This document shows positions 1 to 10,252 of a stretch of DNA of 64,000 bases, one piece after another; the stretch's first letter is position 1; every line of letters begins with the position of its first letter. The DNA is from Nonomuraea sp. NBC_00507. GTDB lineage: Bacteria > Actinomycetota > Actinomycetes > Streptosporangiales > Streptosporangiaceae. Location of the stretch: positions 1,984,001 to 2,048,000 of the forward strand of contig NZ_CP107853.1 of NCBI RefSeq assembly GCF_036013525.1, given 5' to 3'. The position numbers and the translations under genes were made by a program. The notes beneath the pieces were generated by a model. The model was not told the DNA's origin and ran no database searches. It saw only the letters and a program-made list of their open reading frames with translations.

Positions 1-1
1 G

Positions 2-532
2 CCGTTCATGTTGCCGTACGCGCTGAGCGGCGCGGGCCTGGCCATGGTGTGGAGCCCGATCCTGTCGCATGACGGGATCGCCAACCTGCTGCTCGGTGTG
101 GACACCGCGTTCTTGCAGGAAGCGCCGCACAACACCCTCGCCATGCTGCTGGTGTGGACCTGGCAGCAGTTGGGCGTCAACACGTTGTTGTTCGTCGTGG
201 GCCTGCAGTCCATCCCCAAGGAGCCGATCGAGGCCGCGCGGCTGGACGGGGCCTCGGGGTGGCGGCTGTTCAGGCACGTGATCTGGCCGCTGATGAGGCC
301 GCTGACGGCGGTCGTGGTCGGGCTGGCGCTGGTGGCCAGCCTGAAGACGTTCGACATCGTGTGGGTGCTGACGCAGGGCGGCCCGGGGCGCAACTCCGAG
401 ACGCTGGCGGTCACCATGTACAAGGAGACGTTCGTGGCCAGCGAATATGGCTATGGCTCGGCCGTGGCGGTGCTGCTCACCGTGGTCACGGGGCTTGCGT
501 CCTACCTCTACCTGAGGAGGCAGGTCCGATGA
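2..532 (+). CDS. Carbohydrate ABC transporter permease, MalF/UgpA type (5' truncated)
   Basis: This is the C-terminal part of an inner-membrane permease for sugar import; the reading frame is open to the window edge, so the true start lies upstream. About 176 residues are visible. The EAA loop, which docks the ATPase, is at the segment reading PIEAARLDGASGWRLF, with several hydrophobic helices around it. The stop overlaps the start of the next permease (ATGA), so the pair is translationally coupled and probably forms the heterodimeric pore. The solute-binding protein and any ATPase are not in the window. The substrate is unknown; the downstream mannosidase suggests a glycan fragment. Confidence 0.93.
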   Translation, partial: PFMLPYALSGAGLAMVWSPILSHDGIANLLLGVDTAFLQEAPHNTLAMLLVWTWQQLGVNTLLFVVGLQSIPKEPIEAARLDGASGWRLFRHVIWPLMRPLTAVVVGLALVASLKTFDIVWVLTQGGPGRNSETLAVTMYKETFVASEYGYGSAVAVLLTVVTGLASYLYLRRQVR

Positions 533-1338
533 TCCGCAGGGCTGTGCTGATCGTGCTCGGGCTGATCTGGCTCGGGCCGACGTATCTGCTGCTGGTCAAC
601 GCCTCGCGGCCGGCGACGTCGTACGATCCCGCCCGCGCCTGGGTTCCCTCCGGCGACTTCTCGCTGCTGGAGAACTTCGGCCAGGCCATCGAGGGCGCCA
701 ACCTGGGCGGAAGCCTGGCCAGCACCGCGCTCTACAGCATCGTCTCGCCGCTGCTCGGCGTGATCATCGGTGCGCTCGCCGGGTACACCATCGTGGTGCT
801 GAGGCTGCGTCATGGGTTCTGGTGGTTCCTGCTGATCTTCGGCGGCACCGTCTTCCCCTCGCAGATGTTGCTCGTGCCGCTGTTCGTCAGCTACAGCGAC
901 GCCGGTCTGTACGACACCCACCTCGGCATGATCCTCATCTACACGGCGATCAACGTGCCGCTGGGCGCGTTCGTGCTGCGGAACTTCTACTCCGGCATCG
1001 CGTTCTCGATCTTCGAGGCGGCGCGCATGGACGGCGCCTCGACCTGGCGCATCTTCTGGCGCATTTACCTGCCGATGTCGCTGAGCGCGCTGATGGCCGT
1101 GTTCATCCTCGAGTTCACCTTCATCTGGAACGACCTCGTCTTCGGCCTCACCCTGAGCCAGACGGAGAACGTACGACCGGTGATGACCGCCATCGCCGGG
1201 CTCATGACCGACGTCTACGCCGGCACCCCGGTGCCCGTCGGCCTGGCGGCGGGCCTGGTGGTCTCGCTGCCGACCGTCGTGTTGTTCCTCGCCACCCAGC
1301 GCCTCTTCGCCCGAGGCCTGTCTCTAGGGAGTGTGTGA
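529..1338 (+). CDS. Carbohydrate ABC transporter permease, MalG type
   Basis: Second permease of the sugar importer, 269 residues, the usual length for MalG-like subunits. The N-terminal helix (LIVLGLIWLGPTYLLLV) is followed by further membrane segments and an EAA loop reading IFEAARMDGASTWRIFW. I chose the ATG at 529 because it overlaps the previous stop and begins with a typical MalG N-terminus; a longer upstream extension of the frame is only the shadow of the first permease. Its own stop overlaps the start of the GH38 gene, so uptake and hydrolysis are coupled. Confidence 0.95.
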   Translation: MIRRAVLIVLGLIWLGPTYLLLVNASRPATSYDPARAWVPSGDFSLLENFGQAIEGANLGGSLASTALYSIVSPLLGVIIGALAGYTIVVLRLRHGFWWFLLIFGGTVFPSQMLLVPLFVSYSDAGLYDTHLGMILIYTAINVPLGAFVLRNFYSGIAFSIFEAARMDGASTWRIFWRIYLPMSLSALMAVFILEFTFIWNDLVFGLTLSQTENVRPVMTAIAGLMTDVYAGTPVPVGLAAGLVVSLPTVVLFLATQRLFARGLSLGSV

Positions 1339-4268
1339 TGACCAGCCGGTTGCTCCAGCGGAGCCTGGGTAGCCCCGACTACGACGGGATCAGGCAGGCG
1401 CTGCGGGACGACACCTCGACGCCCGTCATCAGCGTGCGCGGGCTGGAGGTGCGGGTGGCCGTGTTGCCGCTGTTCACCCACGACGGCCGGCAGGCGGTCA
1501 GGGTGTCGAGCACCGAGCCGCTCACGCACGTGCTGGTGGGGGTGGACAGCGCGTCGGGCAGGGACGTGACGTTGCTCGTCCCCGAGGTGGACGCGCCGCG
1601 GGTGCTCACGCTGGAGAGCCGCGACGACGCCGGCGTGGTCGGCAGCGCCCGGATCACGGTGACCCCGCAGCGTAAGTGGAGCGTGTACGTCGTGCACCAC
1701 TCGCACCTGGACATCGGCTACACCGACCCGCAGGGCACCGTGCTCCGCCACCACCTGGACTACCTCGACGCCGCGCTGCGGCTGGCGGAGGAGACCGCGT
1801 CCTGGCCGGACGACGCCAAGTTCCGGTGGACGGTCGAGTCGTCGATGCCGGCGGTGAAGTGGCTGGCCGCGCGCCCGGCCGAGATGGTCGAGTCGTTCGT
1901 GCAACGCGGCCGCGAGGGGGTCATCGAGGTGACCGCGCTGCCGTTCCAGCTGCACACGGAGGCGTGCTCGACCGAGGAGCTGCACCGGCAGCTCCGCTTC
2001 ACCCGGCGGTTCGGGTTCCCGGTCACCTCCGCCATGCACACCGACGTTCCCGGCGCGGTCGTCGGGCTGGTGGACGCGCTCAGCCAGGCCGGGGTGCGCT
2101 ACCTGGCGGCGGCGCACAACTGGGCCGGGCGTTCCGTGCCTTACCTGCACGGTGGCGACAAGCTGACCAGGCCGTTCCGGTGGCGGGCGCCGAGCGGGAA
2201 CGAGCTGATCGTGTGGTTCACCGACACGCCGCACGGGATGGCGTACATGGAGGGCAACACGGTCGGGCTGACCGACTCCTACGAGCTGGCCGACGACCTG
2301 CTGCCGCGGTATCTGTCGGCGCTGGCGACCCGCGGTTACCCGTACGGGCCCGGCACGTTCGGGTGGCAGGGGCCCGACGCGCCGCGGGAGCCGTACGAGC
2401 TGGATGTGCTGCACCTGCGGGTGCAGGGCGCGCACGCCGACAACGCGGGACCCTCGATCGTGCCGGCGTCGATCGCCCGCAGGTGGAATGAGGAATGGGC
2501 CTACCCGCGCCTGCGCTCGGCGGTCAACAGCGACTTCTTCCAGCACGTCGAGGAGCGTTACCTCGACCGGCTGGCGGTGCACAAGGGCGACTGGACCGAC
2601 TGGTGGGCCGACGGGCTCGGCTCGGGTGCGCGTCCGCTGGGCTACGTCCGCCGCGCCCAGTCCGCGCTGCGCGTCGCCGAGACGCTGCACACGCTGGCCG
2701 GGGCCGATGCCACCGAGGAGATCGACGCCGCCTACGACAAGGTCGCGCTGTTCAACGAGCACACCTGGGGCGCGGCCAACCCGTGGGAGGACGCCGAGGA
2801 GGCCGGGGATTCCGGCGGTCTGCAGTGGACCCGGAAGTCCTCGGGGGCCTACCAGGCGCAGGATGACGCGGCCGACCTGCTGCACGCGGCCGTCAGACGG
2901 TTCGCGGCGGCGTTGTCGGAGGCGGGGACCGAAGGCGGACCTCTGGCCTCCTTCGCCGTCTTCAATCCTGCGACCCGGGCGCGGACCGACGTCGTGCGGA
3001 CGTTCCTGCCGCGTGACGTGGTGGGCGTGGAGGTGCCGATCGCGCTGGTGGACGCGCGGACCGGGGAGACGGTCCCGCATCACGAGGAGTTCGTGGACCC
3101 GGACGACTGGCCGACCCGGCCGATCGGGCGGCACGTGCACGCGGTCGTGCCCGACGTGCCCGGGTACGGCTACGTGCGGCTGGACGTCGTTCCCGGCGAC
3201 GCCCAGGCCCCCGAGCCGGTCGACCTGGGTGACAGCCCAGCGATCGAGAACGAGTTCTTCCGCGTGGCCTACGACGTGCGCGAAGGCTACATCAGCTCGA
3301 TCTTCGACAAGCGGGCGGGCCGCGAGCTGGTCAACGGGGACGCCGCCGCCGGATTCGGCCAGTACGTGTACGACCAGTACGCCACCGCCCCGCATTTCAA
3401 CCATTTGTCCGGACATGTTGGGGCGCATGATCGTACGCTCCTCGGCGACCGGGCCATCGGCCGGCACGCCACGATCACCAAGTGTCAGCGCACGGCCATC
3501 GGCGAGAAGCTGGTCGTGGAGCTGCACGGCAAGGGCGTGGACTGGATCCGCACCACGATCGAGCTGCACTACGGCGTGCCCAGGCTGGACCTCACCTACC
3601 AGCTCGCCAAGCAGGGCACCCCGGCCAAGGAGGCGGTGTTCCTGGCCTTCCCGTTCGCGGCCGGACCGGCCACCGCCTGGGAGCTGACCGGCGGCGTCGG
3701 CGGGCCCGACGTGCCCCGCGTGCCGGGCTCGGCCGAGTACATGTTGCCGATCAGGCACTGGATCGCCTTCGAGGACCCTGAGCTGACCATCGCCTGGGCC
3801 ACGCTGGAGGCGCCGCTGGTGCAACTGGGCACCATCCACATGCCGTACGCGCCGTTCCCGCCGACCCTCGATCATGAGGACGGCACGGTCTACTCGTGGG
3901 CGCTCAACAACATCTGGGACACCAATTTCCCGGCGCAGCAGCAGGGCGAGACCACCTTCAGGTACGCCGTCACCTCGGACGTCGGCGCCGCAGGCCGACG
4001 GCTGGGCGCGGCGGCGGCCGCCGGGCTGACCGAGCCGTTCGTCGGCGCGCTGATCACCGACAGCCCGGCAGCCACCGAGACGTACGCCTCGGTGGACCAT
4101 CCGGATGTGCTCATCACCTCGATCGGGAAGGACAGTGTCAGGCTCCAGTCGCTGGCCGCCGAGCCGGTCGAGGCGACCATCACCATGCCAGGTCGTGAGC
4201 CGGTCGAGGTACGGCTGCCCGCCTGCGGGGTCGCCGTCATTGGAGGACGCGCTCATGAAGATCGTTGA
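1338..4268 (+). CDS. GH38-type alpha-mannosidase-like glycoside hydrolase
   Basis: 976 residues. The N-terminal catalytic-like domain carries the GH38 hallmark [10 protein letters not shown] at about residues 120-130, whose His and Asp bind zinc in the family. A candidate nucleophile Asp lies in MHTDVPG near residue 236. The middle and C-terminal thirds look like the all-beta domains of the family. There is no signal peptide, so it should act in the cytoplasm on glycans brought in by the adjoining permeases. It differs clearly from classical alpha-mannosidases and may belong to a GH38-related subgroup with a different linkage preference. It overlaps the permease start (ATGA) and the next gene by 14 bases. 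Confidence 0.85.
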   Translation: MTSRLLQRSLGSPDYDGIRQALRDDTSTPVISVRGLEVRVAVLPLFTHDGRQAVRVSSTEPLTHVLVGVDSASGRDVTLLVPEVDAPRVLTLESRDDAGVVGSARITVTPQRKWSVYVVHHSHLDIGYTDPQGTVLRHHLDYLDAALRLAEETASWPDDAKFRWTVESSMPAVKWLAARPAEMVESFVQRGREGVIEVTALPFQLHTEACSTEELHRQLRFTRRFGFPVTSAMHTDVPGAVVGLVDALSQAGVRYLAAAHNWAGRSVPYLHGGDKLTRPFRWRAPSGNELIVWFTDTPHGMAYMEGNTVGLTDSYELADDLLPRYLSALATRGYPYGPGTFGWQGPDAPREPYELDVLHLRVQGAHADNAGPSIVPASIARRWNEEWAYPRLRSAVNSDFFQHVEERYLDRLAVHKGDWTDWWADGLGSGARPLGYVRRAQSALRVAETLHTLAGADATEEIDAAYDKVALFNEHTWGAANPWEDAEEAGDSGGLQWTRKSSGAYQAQDDAADLLHAAVRRFAAALSEAGTEGGPLASFAVFNPATRARTDVVRTFLPRDVVGVEVPIALVDARTGETVPHHEEFVDPDDWPTRPIGRHVHAVVPDVPGYGYVRLDVVPGDAQAPEPVDLGDSPAIENEFFRVAYDVREGYISSIFDKRAGRELVNGDAAAGFGQYVYDQYATAPHFNHLSGHVGAHDRTLLGDRAIGRHATITKCQRTAIGEKLVVELHGKGVDWIRTTIELHYGVPRLDLTYQLAKQGTPAKEAVFLAFPFAAGPATAWELTGGVGGPDVPRVPGSAEYMLPIRHWIAFEDPELTIAWATLEAPLVQLGTIHMPYAPFPPTLDHEDGTVYSWALNNIWDTNFPAQQQGETTFRYAVTSDVGAAGRRLGAAAAAGLTEPFVGALITDSPAATETYASVDHPDVLITSIGKDSVRLQSLAAEPVEATITMPGREPVEVRLPACGVAVIGGRAHEDR

Positions 4269-5487
4269 CATCCGGGCCACGACGGTCGCGGTCCCGCTGG
4301 AGGCGCCGCTGCGGCACAGCAACGGCGCGCACTGGGGGCGGTTCGTCCGGACGATCGTCGAGGTCGAGGCCGACAACGGGCTCGTCGGCCTCGGGGAGAT
4401 GGGCGGCGGCGGGGAGAGCGCCGAGGCCGCCTTCCGCGCGCTGATGCCGTATCTGAAGGACCACGACCCCTTCCAGCTGGAGGCGCTGCGCTTCAAGATC
4501 GCCAACCCCACGGCCTCGCTCTACAACAACCGCACACAGCTGCTGGCCGCCATCGAGTTCGCCTGCATCGACCTCATCGGCCAGCAGCTCGGGGTGCCCG
4601 CCTGCGACCTGCTCGGCGGCCGCCTCCGCGACGCGGTGCCGTTCTCCTCCTATCTGTTCTTCCGGTACGCCGCCGCCGGCCACGGCGAGATCCGCACGCC
4701 CGAGCAGCTCGTCGAGCACACCGCGCAGCTCAAGGCGGCGCACGGGTTCACCGTGCACAAGCTCAAGGGCGGCGTGTTCCCACCGGACTACGAGCTGGAG
4801 TGTTACCGGGCGCTGGCCGAGGCGTTTCCCCGGGACCGGCTCAGGTACGACCCGAACGCCGTGTTGTCGGTGGCCGAGGGCCTGCGGTTCGGCCGGGCCA
4901 TCGAGGACCTGAACAACGACTACCTGGAGGACCCGGTCTGGGGGCTCGAAGGGCTCAGGGCCGTGCGCGAGCAGGTCAAGGTGCCGCTGGCGACGAACAC
5001 CGTGGTCGTCAACTTCGAGCAGCTCGCCTCCAACGTGCTGCGCAGGGCGGCCGATGTGGTGCTGCTCGACACGACGTTCTGGGGCGGGATCAGGCCGTGT
5101 GTGAAGGCGGCGGGCGTGTGCGAGACGTTCCAGCTCGGCGTGGCCGTGCACTCGTCGGGGGAGCTCGGGATCCAGCTCGCGACCATGCTGCATCTCGGGG
5201 CCGTGCTGCCGAATCTCACCTACGCCGCCGACGCCCACTATCACCAGTTGCGTGACGACGTGATCGAGGGCGGCAAGCTGGCCTACGTGGACGGGGCCAT
5301 CACCGTGCCGTCTGCGCCCGGGCTGGGGGTGCGGCTGGATCGGGACCGAGTCGCCCGCTATGCCGAGCTCTACAAGGAAAAGGGCGGGTATCCGTACGAT
5401 CGCGACCCTGGGCGGCCCGGCTGGTACGCCACGGTCCCGAACGAACGTTTCGCCGACCCCACCGTGTCCCTGGAAATCGCCCCATAA
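4255..5487 (+). CDS. Enolase-superfamily sugar-acid dehydratase or racemase (mandelate racemase/muconate lactonizing type)
   Basis: 410 residues. The capping domain ([15 protein letters not shown]) precedes a TIM barrel with the superfamily residues: a Lys-x-Lys pair in HKLKGG near residue 168, metal ligands in RYDPNAV near 198 and YLEDP near 224, and a catalytic His in VHSSGEL near 299. This layout resembles glucarate/galactarate-type dehydratases, which remove water from sugar acids. The ATG at 4255 has an upstream GGAGG and overlaps the GH38 gene, so this enzyme probably processes a product of the same imported glycan. The exact substrate cannot be read from the sequence. Confidence 0.87.
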   Translation: MKIVDIRATTVAVPLEAPLRHSNGAHWGRFVRTIVEVEADNGLVGLGEMGGGGESAEAAFRALMPYLKDHDPFQLEALRFKIANPTASLYNNRTQLLAAIEFACIDLIGQQLGVPACDLLGGRLRDAVPFSSYLFFRYAAAGHGEIRTPEQLVEHTAQLKAAHGFTVHKLKGGVFPPDYELECYRALAEAFPRDRLRYDPNAVLSVAEGLRFGRAIEDLNNDYLEDPVWGLEGLRAVREQVKVPLATNTVVVNFEQLASNVLRRAADVVLLDTTFWGGIRPCVKAAGVCETFQLGVAVHSSGELGIQLATMLHLGAVLPNLTYAADAHYHQLRDDVIEGGKLAYVDGAITVPSAPGLGVRLDRDRVARYAELYKEKGGYPYDRDPGRPGWYATVPNERFADPTVSLEIAP

Positions 5488-5496
5488 TTGGGCGTT

Positions 5497-6933
5497 ATGT
5501 CTGAAGCTACCCAGCCTGTTCCCCCGGCCGACAACCTCGTCACCGCGTCCCACACCCTGCCGTCGGGCGAGGTGTACACCGCCGTCACCGGAACCATGGT
5601 GTTGCGCGAGGAGGTGTTCAGCGAAGGCACGTTCGGCGGCCTGCGGCCGAAGGCCGAGATGTTCGTCACCGCGTACACGCTGGCTGGAGCCGACCCGCTG
5701 ACCAGGCCGGTCACGTTCGCGTTCAACGGCGGTCCCGGGTCGTCGAGCGTGTGGTTGCACCTGGGCGTGCTCGGCCCGCGCCGGGTCGTCATGGGTGACG
5801 CGGGGGCGCTGCTGCCGCCTCCGTACGGGCTGGCCGACAACGAGGAGAGCCTGCTGAGGGTGAGCGACCTGGTCTTCATCGACCCGGTCTCCACCGGCTA
5901 CTCGCGGGCGGCCGAAGGCGAGAAGGCCGAGCCGTACCACGGGTTCACCGGCGACCTGGAGTCGGTGGGCGAGCTGATCAGATTGTGGACCACCAGGAAC
6001 GGGCGGTGGATGTCGCCCAAGTTCCTGGCCGGCGAGTCCTACGGGACGGTCAGGGCGGCCGGGCTGGCCGATCACCTGCAGTCGCGTTACGGGCTCTACC
6101 TCAACGGCGTGATCCTCATCTCGTCGGTGCTCGACTTCGGCACCGGGGAGTTCAACGAGGGCAACGATCTGGCCTACGCCCTCTATCTGCCGACATATGC
6201 GGCCATAGCGCACTATCACGGGCTGCATGGCGACCGGCCGCTGGCGGACGTGCTCCGCGAGGCCGAGGAGTTCGCCGACCGCGACTACCTGTGGGCGCTG
6301 GCCCGCGGCAGCCGGCTGACGCCCGAGGAACGCGCGGCCGCGGTCGCCAGGATCGCCGCGCTGACCGGGCTGAGCGAGGACTACGTCGACCGCGTGAACC
6401 TGCGGATCGAGCACATCAGGTTCTTCACCGAGCTGCTGCGCTCGCGCCGCCTGACCGTCGGGCGCCTCGACGGCCGCTTCACGGGCTGGGATCCCGACGC
6501 GGGCCGCGAGCACTTCTCCGCCGACCCCAGCATGAGCGCGATCATGGGGCCCTACAGCGCCGCGCTCAACCACTACCTCCGCGCGGAGCTGGAGTACGCC
6601 AACGACCTGCCGTACGAGGTGCTCACCTCGCGCGTGCGGCCGTGGTCGTACAAGGAGTTCGAGAATGCGCACGTCACGGTGGTCGACAAGCTGAGCGCGG
6701 CCATGCGGGCCAACCCGCACCTGCGCGTGCACGTGGCCTGTGGCTACCACGACGGGGCGACGCCGTACCACGCCGCCGAGCACACCCTCGCCCACCTGCC
6801 CGTGCCCGCCGAGTTGGCGGGCAACGTGGACGTCAAGTACTACGAGGCTGGGCACATGATGTACGTCCACGAGCCCAGCAGACTGCGCCAGTCAGCCGAC
6901 CTTGCCGCCTTCGTGCGCGGCGAGCACGCTTGA
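5497..6933 (+). CDS. Serine carboxypeptidase, peptidase family S10
   Basis: 478 residues. The S10 oxyanion region GGPGSSS is at about 77, the catalytic Ser in GESYG near 180, the Asp in GYHDGATPY near 416 and the His in AGHMMY near 453. There is no convincing signal peptide, so a cytosolic or non-classically exported enzyme is likely, unlike vacuolar eukaryotic members. It starts 9 bases after the enolase-family gene and may be read through from the sugar operon, but its role there is unclear. The last 42 bases overlap the convergent lipoprotein gene. I chose ATG 5497 over an upstream in-frame TTG that abuts the preceding stop. Confidence 0.92.
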   Translation: MSEATQPVPPADNLVTASHTLPSGEVYTAVTGTMVLREEVFSEGTFGGLRPKAEMFVTAYTLAGADPLTRPVTFAFNGGPGSSSVWLHLGVLGPRRVVMGDAGALLPPPYGLADNEESLLRVSDLVFIDPVSTGYSRAAEGEKAEPYHGFTGDLESVGELIRLWTTRNGRWMSPKFLAGESYGTVRAAGLADHLQSRYGLYLNGVILISSVLDFGTGEFNEGNDLAYALYLPTYAAIAHYHGLHGDRPLADVLREAEEFADRDYLWALARGSRLTPEERAAAVARIAALTGLSEDYVDRVNLRIEHIRFFTELLRSRRLTVGRLDGRFTGWDPDAGREHFSADPSMSAIMGPYSAALNHYLRAELEYANDLPYEVLTSRVRPWSYKEFENAHVTVVDKLSAAMRANPHLRVHVACGYHDGATPYHAAEHTLAHLPVPAELAGNVDVKYYEAGHMMYVHEPSRLRQSADLAAFVRGEHA

Positions 6934-7740
6934 CGCTCTTTTGAGGCGATGCTCAAGGTTGGCCCGGAGTGCGGCGAAGCGGTCGGTGTTGTCCCTGATG
7001 ACGGCCCGTTGCAGCGCCGCGTCCGCCGTGTGCCAGGCGGCCACCAGCCCCGACGCCCACTTGCACTGCGTGTCGGCGATCGCGGTCTGCTTCTCGTCCT
7101 CGGTCACGGTGTGTTTCTCCAGGTCCCAGCGGCTGTCGGCGATGGCCGCCTCGGGAGCCGGGTACGAGTGGCCCTCCTGGCTCATGCACGACTGCCAGCG
7201 CGTGACGGCGTTCGTCACCGACGGGTTTTTGGCGGATTGCTCCAACGTGAGCGAGTCCTGCAGGGCCAGCCACGGCCAGTCCGCCTTCCGCGCGCCCCGC
7301 TCCAGGACAAGCGCCGCCCGATCCAGGCACCCTCGGTTGGCGGCGGTGCCGTACAGGCGGTGGCGGGCGGGCTTGGGCAGCTTGCCCGCCCAGGATCGGG
7401 TCGTGTCGGGCGACGACGGCCGGGCGAGGTGGTAGCCGTAACGCCGGGCCGCCTCGGTGTCCACGACGCCGTAGCGGCGGGAGTTGCCGGGTTCCACGGC
7501 GGCGATGACGGTCGGGTCCTCGGCAGGCGGCTCGATCGTGACGCCTCTCTTGCGCATGCACCGCACGACCAGGAGATTGTGCGCATTACCTAGAATGGCC
7601 TGCTGCTCGGGAGTGGTCTTGTAGGCGTCGAACGGCAGCACCAGCTGCGCCACCGAAGTGACGGCGGACGGTGCCGACGCCTGCTGCTTGGGTTCGCCGG
7701 CAGTGCAGCCCGCGACGCCCATCAGCAGTAGCGTGCCCAC
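6892..7740 (-). CDS. Putative lipoprotein of unknown function
   Basis: About 282 residues. The N-terminus reads VGTLLLMGVAGCTAG, a short hydrophobic stretch ending in a lipobox-like GVAGC, so the mature protein is probably anchored at Cys. The body is soluble, Arg/Ala-rich and carries scattered cysteines (RCMRKRG, NRGCLD, WQSCMSQ, DTQCKW). I recognise no domain. The GTG at 7740 is the only in-frame start after the end of the upstream I36 gene; the n-region is unusually short, so the start is uncertain. The 3' end overlaps the convergent S10 peptidase gene by 42 bases. Confidence 0.7.
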   Translation of the reverse strand: MGTLLLMGVAGCTAGEPKQQASAPSAVTSVAQLVLPFDAYKTTPEQQAILGNAHNLLVVRCMRKRGVTIEPPAEDPTVIAAVEPGNSRRYGVVDTEAARRYGYHLARPSSPDTTRSWAGKLPKPARHRLYGTAANRGCLDRAALVLERGARKADWPWLALQDSLTLEQSAKNPSVTNAVTRWQSCMSQEGHSYPAPEAAIADSRWDLEKHTVTEDEKQTAIADTQCKWASGLVAAWHTADAALQRAVIRDNTDRFAALRANLEHRLKRASSVLAAHEGGKVG

Positions 7741-7756
7741 GAGAAGCTCGCGGCAG

Positions 7757-7787
7757 CCGGTTTCCGGCGGCCAGACCCGGAAACCGG
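7757..7787 (-). terminator. Hairpin downstream of the I36 inhibitor gene
   Basis: Perfect 11-bp inverted repeat (arms CCGGTTTCCGG and CCGGAAACCGG) with a 9-nt loop, 15 bases after the inhibitor stop and 17 bases before the lipoprotein start. There is no T tract, which is common for actinobacterial terminators. It probably separates the two same-strand genes. Confidence 0.6.
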
Positions 7788-7802
7788 CACTCCCGGGCCT
7801 GG

Positions 7803-8222
7803 TCAGCCGCACCAGATGTCGAGTGAGCTGGCGCTGTTGTTGCCGACGGCGTTGTTCGCCAGGAACCCATCGTTCGAATTGTGCGTGAACGTGCTGTGGG
7901 CGCCGGTGTAGTAGGGGTGCTGCCAGAGAGTGGAGCTGCAGCCGATCCGGTTCCGCACGGAGCTCACCTCGTTGTTCATGGTGCGCCATGAATTGCTGAA
8001 GTCCCAATTCAGCCAGTTGTTGTCGGCGAAGTTGGTGTCGTCCTTGACGAAGTCGCGCCAGTGATCGACCTGGCCGCGGTTGTAGTCGAAGCCGGCGTAC
8101 AGGCAGACGCGACCGCCGTAGCAGGTGGAGCGGGGGCTGGCCACCGCGGTGGCGGCGGGGACGACCACGGTCAACATCGCGGCCGCGGCGACGAAGCCGG
8201 CGGCCTTTTTGGATAGCCTCAC
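7803..8222 (-). CDS. Secreted peptidase inhibitor, family I36
   Basis: 139 residues with a Sec signal peptide (MRLSKKAAGF followed by an Ala/Val-rich stretch, likely cleavage after AVAS). The mature part begins with CYGGRVCLYAGFDYN, the Cys-rich crystallin-like start of the I36 family (Streptomyces metalloproteinase inhibitor type), and has a second Cys near IGCSS and a final WCG. In the family the protein is exported and blocks extracellular metalloproteases. The GTG start at 8222 follows GGAGAG. Nearby genes include a serine carboxypeptidase, but a direct link is not shown. Confidence 0.88.
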   Translation of the reverse strand: MRLSKKAAGFVAAAAMLTVVVPAATAVASPRSTCYGGRVCLYAGFDYNRGQVDHWRDFVKDDTNFADNNWLNWDFSNSWRTMNNEVSSVRNRIGCSSTLWQHPYYTGAHSTFTHNSNDGFLANNAVGNNSASSLDIWCG

Positions 8223-8474
8223 AGGTCTCTCCTAGATCGGTGAGTCGTTTCGACCACGTAACGTAGCGTGCCGAATCGAATGCGAGACGTTATGACCCGC
8301 TGGTCCGATTGCGGCTGCGCGCCCATGGTGGGTCGCGTGCCTGGCACGCCGTCACACTCGTATCAAGGGGGTGACCTGGGAGTTCTTGCTATTGACGCAA
8401 TAGTTGCCAGCTTTGCAGAAGAGCGGGGGAATTGGTGGGGCGGGCTCGACCCATTCGCGAATTCAGAAAGTGGT

Positions 8475-9245
8475 CTATTCGGGGAGCGCCGCCGGGTTCT
8501 GCGCCAAGAGGCCGCCGTCCACGCGGTGCTCCGCCCCGGTGATGAACGAGGAGCGCGGGCCGGCCAGGAACGCCACCAGCTCCGCCACCTCCTCGGGCCG
8601 GCCCACGCGGCCCAGCGGATGGGCGCGGCCCCACTGCCTGACCTGCTCCTCCTGCGACAGCTCGCCCCGCCACAGGTCCGCCGCCCAGCGCAGCATCGGC
8701 GTGTCGACCGAGCCAGGGCACACCACGTTCACCCTGATGCCGTCGGCGGCGTGGTCGAGCGCCATGGCCCTGGTCAGGCCGTTGAGCGCGGCCTTGCTCG
8801 CGGTGTAGGCGGCCACTCGTGCCTGCGAGGAGAACGCCTGCACCGACGAAATGAGCACGATCGAGCCGCCGCCGCGGGCGCGCAGCCGTGGGATGGCCGC
8901 CTTGCACGCCAGGTAGACGCCCTTGAGGTTGATGTCGAGAACCTCGTCCCAGACGTCCTCGGGCGTGTCCTCGACGGTGCCGTACCGTTGCACGCCGGCG
9001 CAGGTCACGACGATGTCGAGGCCGCCGAACCTGGTCACCGCCAGGTCCACCAGGTCGCGCATCTCGGCGGCGCTGCGCACGTCGGCGATCCGGCCGACGA
9101 CGTGTTCGGTGTCGAGCGCGGCGTCCTTGTCCACCCCGCAGAACACCACGGACGCCCCGCCATCGGCCAGGCGGTCGACCACCGCCCGCCCGATGCCCAT
9201 CGACCCGCCCGTGACCAGCGCCACCTTCCCGCCGAGCTCGCTCAT
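8475..9245 (-). CDS. Short-chain dehydrogenase/reductase (SDR)
   Basis: 256 residues, classical SDR length. The cofactor motif TGGSMGIG is at residues 12-19, followed by the structural TCAG, the catalytic Ser in LISSVQ, YTASK with Tyr and Lys, and the late PGSVDTPM. These predict an NAD(P)-dependent alcohol or sugar oxidoreductase. The ATG overlaps the stop of the aldose-epimerase-like gene (ATGA), so it is the third gene of a coupled operon with that gene and the secreted DUF4185/DUF5005-like protein. This context points to oxidation of a sugar; the substrate is unknown. Confidence 0.93.
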   Translation of the reverse strand: MSELGGKVALVTGGSMGIGRAVVDRLADGGASVVFCGVDKDAALDTEHVVGRIADVRSAAEMRDLVDLAVTRFGGLDIVVTCAGVQRYGTVEDTPEDVWDEVLDINLKGVYLACKAAIPRLRARGGGSIVLISSVQAFSSQARVAAYTASKAALNGLTRAMALDHAADGIRVNVVCPGSVDTPMLRWAADLWRGELSQEEQVRQWGRAHPLGRVGRPEEVAELVAFLAGPRSSFITGAEHRVDGGLLAQNPAALPE

Positions 9246-10252
9246 GCCACTACCTCCGCGCGCATCCTCAACACCTTCGTCTCGTACGGGTCCAGGACAA
9301 GGGCCGTGCCGTTGGCCACGGCGGCGGCCAGACCGTCGGTCGGCATGCTGGAGAACGGCTCGAGCCCGACCGTGTACACCCGGCCCCACCAGGGGTAGCC
9401 GGTGGACGCGCCCAGCTCCTGCCACATCCACAGGTACGGCAGGAGCGACGCATCCCACTCCACCCGCATACCGATATCCCCCGAAATTTCGTACCAACCC
9501 TCGTCAAAGCCGGTCAGGTAGACGATGTCGCTCGGCGACCCCGGCTCCTGCACCACGCTGAGGTCGGTCTCGCCCCCTTGAGCGGCGGGCACCCACGGCC
9601 ACACCCACGGCCCGCCCGCGCGGACTCTGCGGCCGGCCGGGTTGATCGCCGTCGGGTGCGGGACCACCCGGACGCCCTCAGGCAGCCGGATCCTCGCGCC
9701 CGGACGCAGGAAGGGGCGCCCGTAGACGATGTGCTGCCCCCACATGGCGTGCAACGTGACCGGGGACTCGTTCGTGGCCATGCCCTCGATCTCCAGCGCG
9801 GCCGTCCCCGACCGCAGCCTGAAGACCTTCTCCATCCGGTACGGCAGCCGCCTGGTCCTGACGCCGAGCCGGATCGCAACCTCTTCCTCGGAGTCCGCCA
9901 CGACCTCGCAGGACCACGGCAGGCCGGCGACCTCGCCGTGCTGGGCCAGCCGCGCGCCTTTGTATTCGCTCGGCGCGCCGCCGTTGGGGAAGATCTCCTG
10001 CCAGCCGCCCTCGTAGTGGTCCACGAACTGGGCGACGTCGTCGGCCGCGCCCTGGAGGTGGTCGCGCGGGTGACGCAGGCCATGCGGGGAGAACCAGACG
10101 AAGTCCGTGTCCATGGGTTTGTGCAGGAACTCGACGACGTCTCCGCCCTTGTCCGGCACGACGGTCACCCGGAGCCGCTCGTTCTCCAGAACGACCGCCC
10201 GCAGCCCGTCGATCACGACGTGCCGCAGGCGGGCCGCCCAGTTGCGCCTCAC
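9242..10252 (-). CDS. Aldose 1-epimerase-like (galactose-mutarotase fold) protein
   Basis: 336 residues. Features such as [24 protein letters not shown] and [13 protein letters not shown] resemble the DUF4432/aldose-epimerase superfamily, which binds sugars in a beta-sandwich. There is no signal peptide, so it is cytoplasmic. The GTG start overlaps the TGA of the upstream gene, and its own stop overlaps the SDR start, so three genes are translated together. A mutarotase feeding a sugar dehydrogenase is a sensible pairing, but the function is inferred from fold and context only. Confidence 0.8.
   Translation of the reverse strand: MRRNWAARLRHVVIDGLRAVVLENERLRVTVVPDKGGDVVEFLHKPMDTDFVWFSPHGLRHPRDHLQGAADDVAQFVDHYEGGWQEIFPNGGAPSEYKGARLAQHGEVAGLPWSCEVVADSEEEVAIRLGVRTRRLPYRMEKVFRLRSGTAALEIEGMATNESPVTLHAMWGQHIVYGRPFLRPGARIRLPEGVRVVPHPTAINPAGRRVRAGGPWVWPWVPAAQGGETDLSVVQEPGSPSDIVYLTGFDEGWYEISGDIGMRVEWDASLLPYLWMWQELGASTGYPWWGRVYTVGLEPFSSMPTDGLAAAVANGTALVLDPYETKVLRMRAEVVA

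Noticed and set aside
1215..4511. Open frame of about 1,100 codons on the minus strand
   Set aside because: It is antisense to the GH38 and enolase-family genes, is Arg/Gly/Val/His-rich and has no domain; high GC leaves such frames open.
4237..6870. Open frame of 877 codons on the minus strand
   Set aside because: It is antisense to two well-supported enzymes and has the composition of a GC-rich shadow frame.
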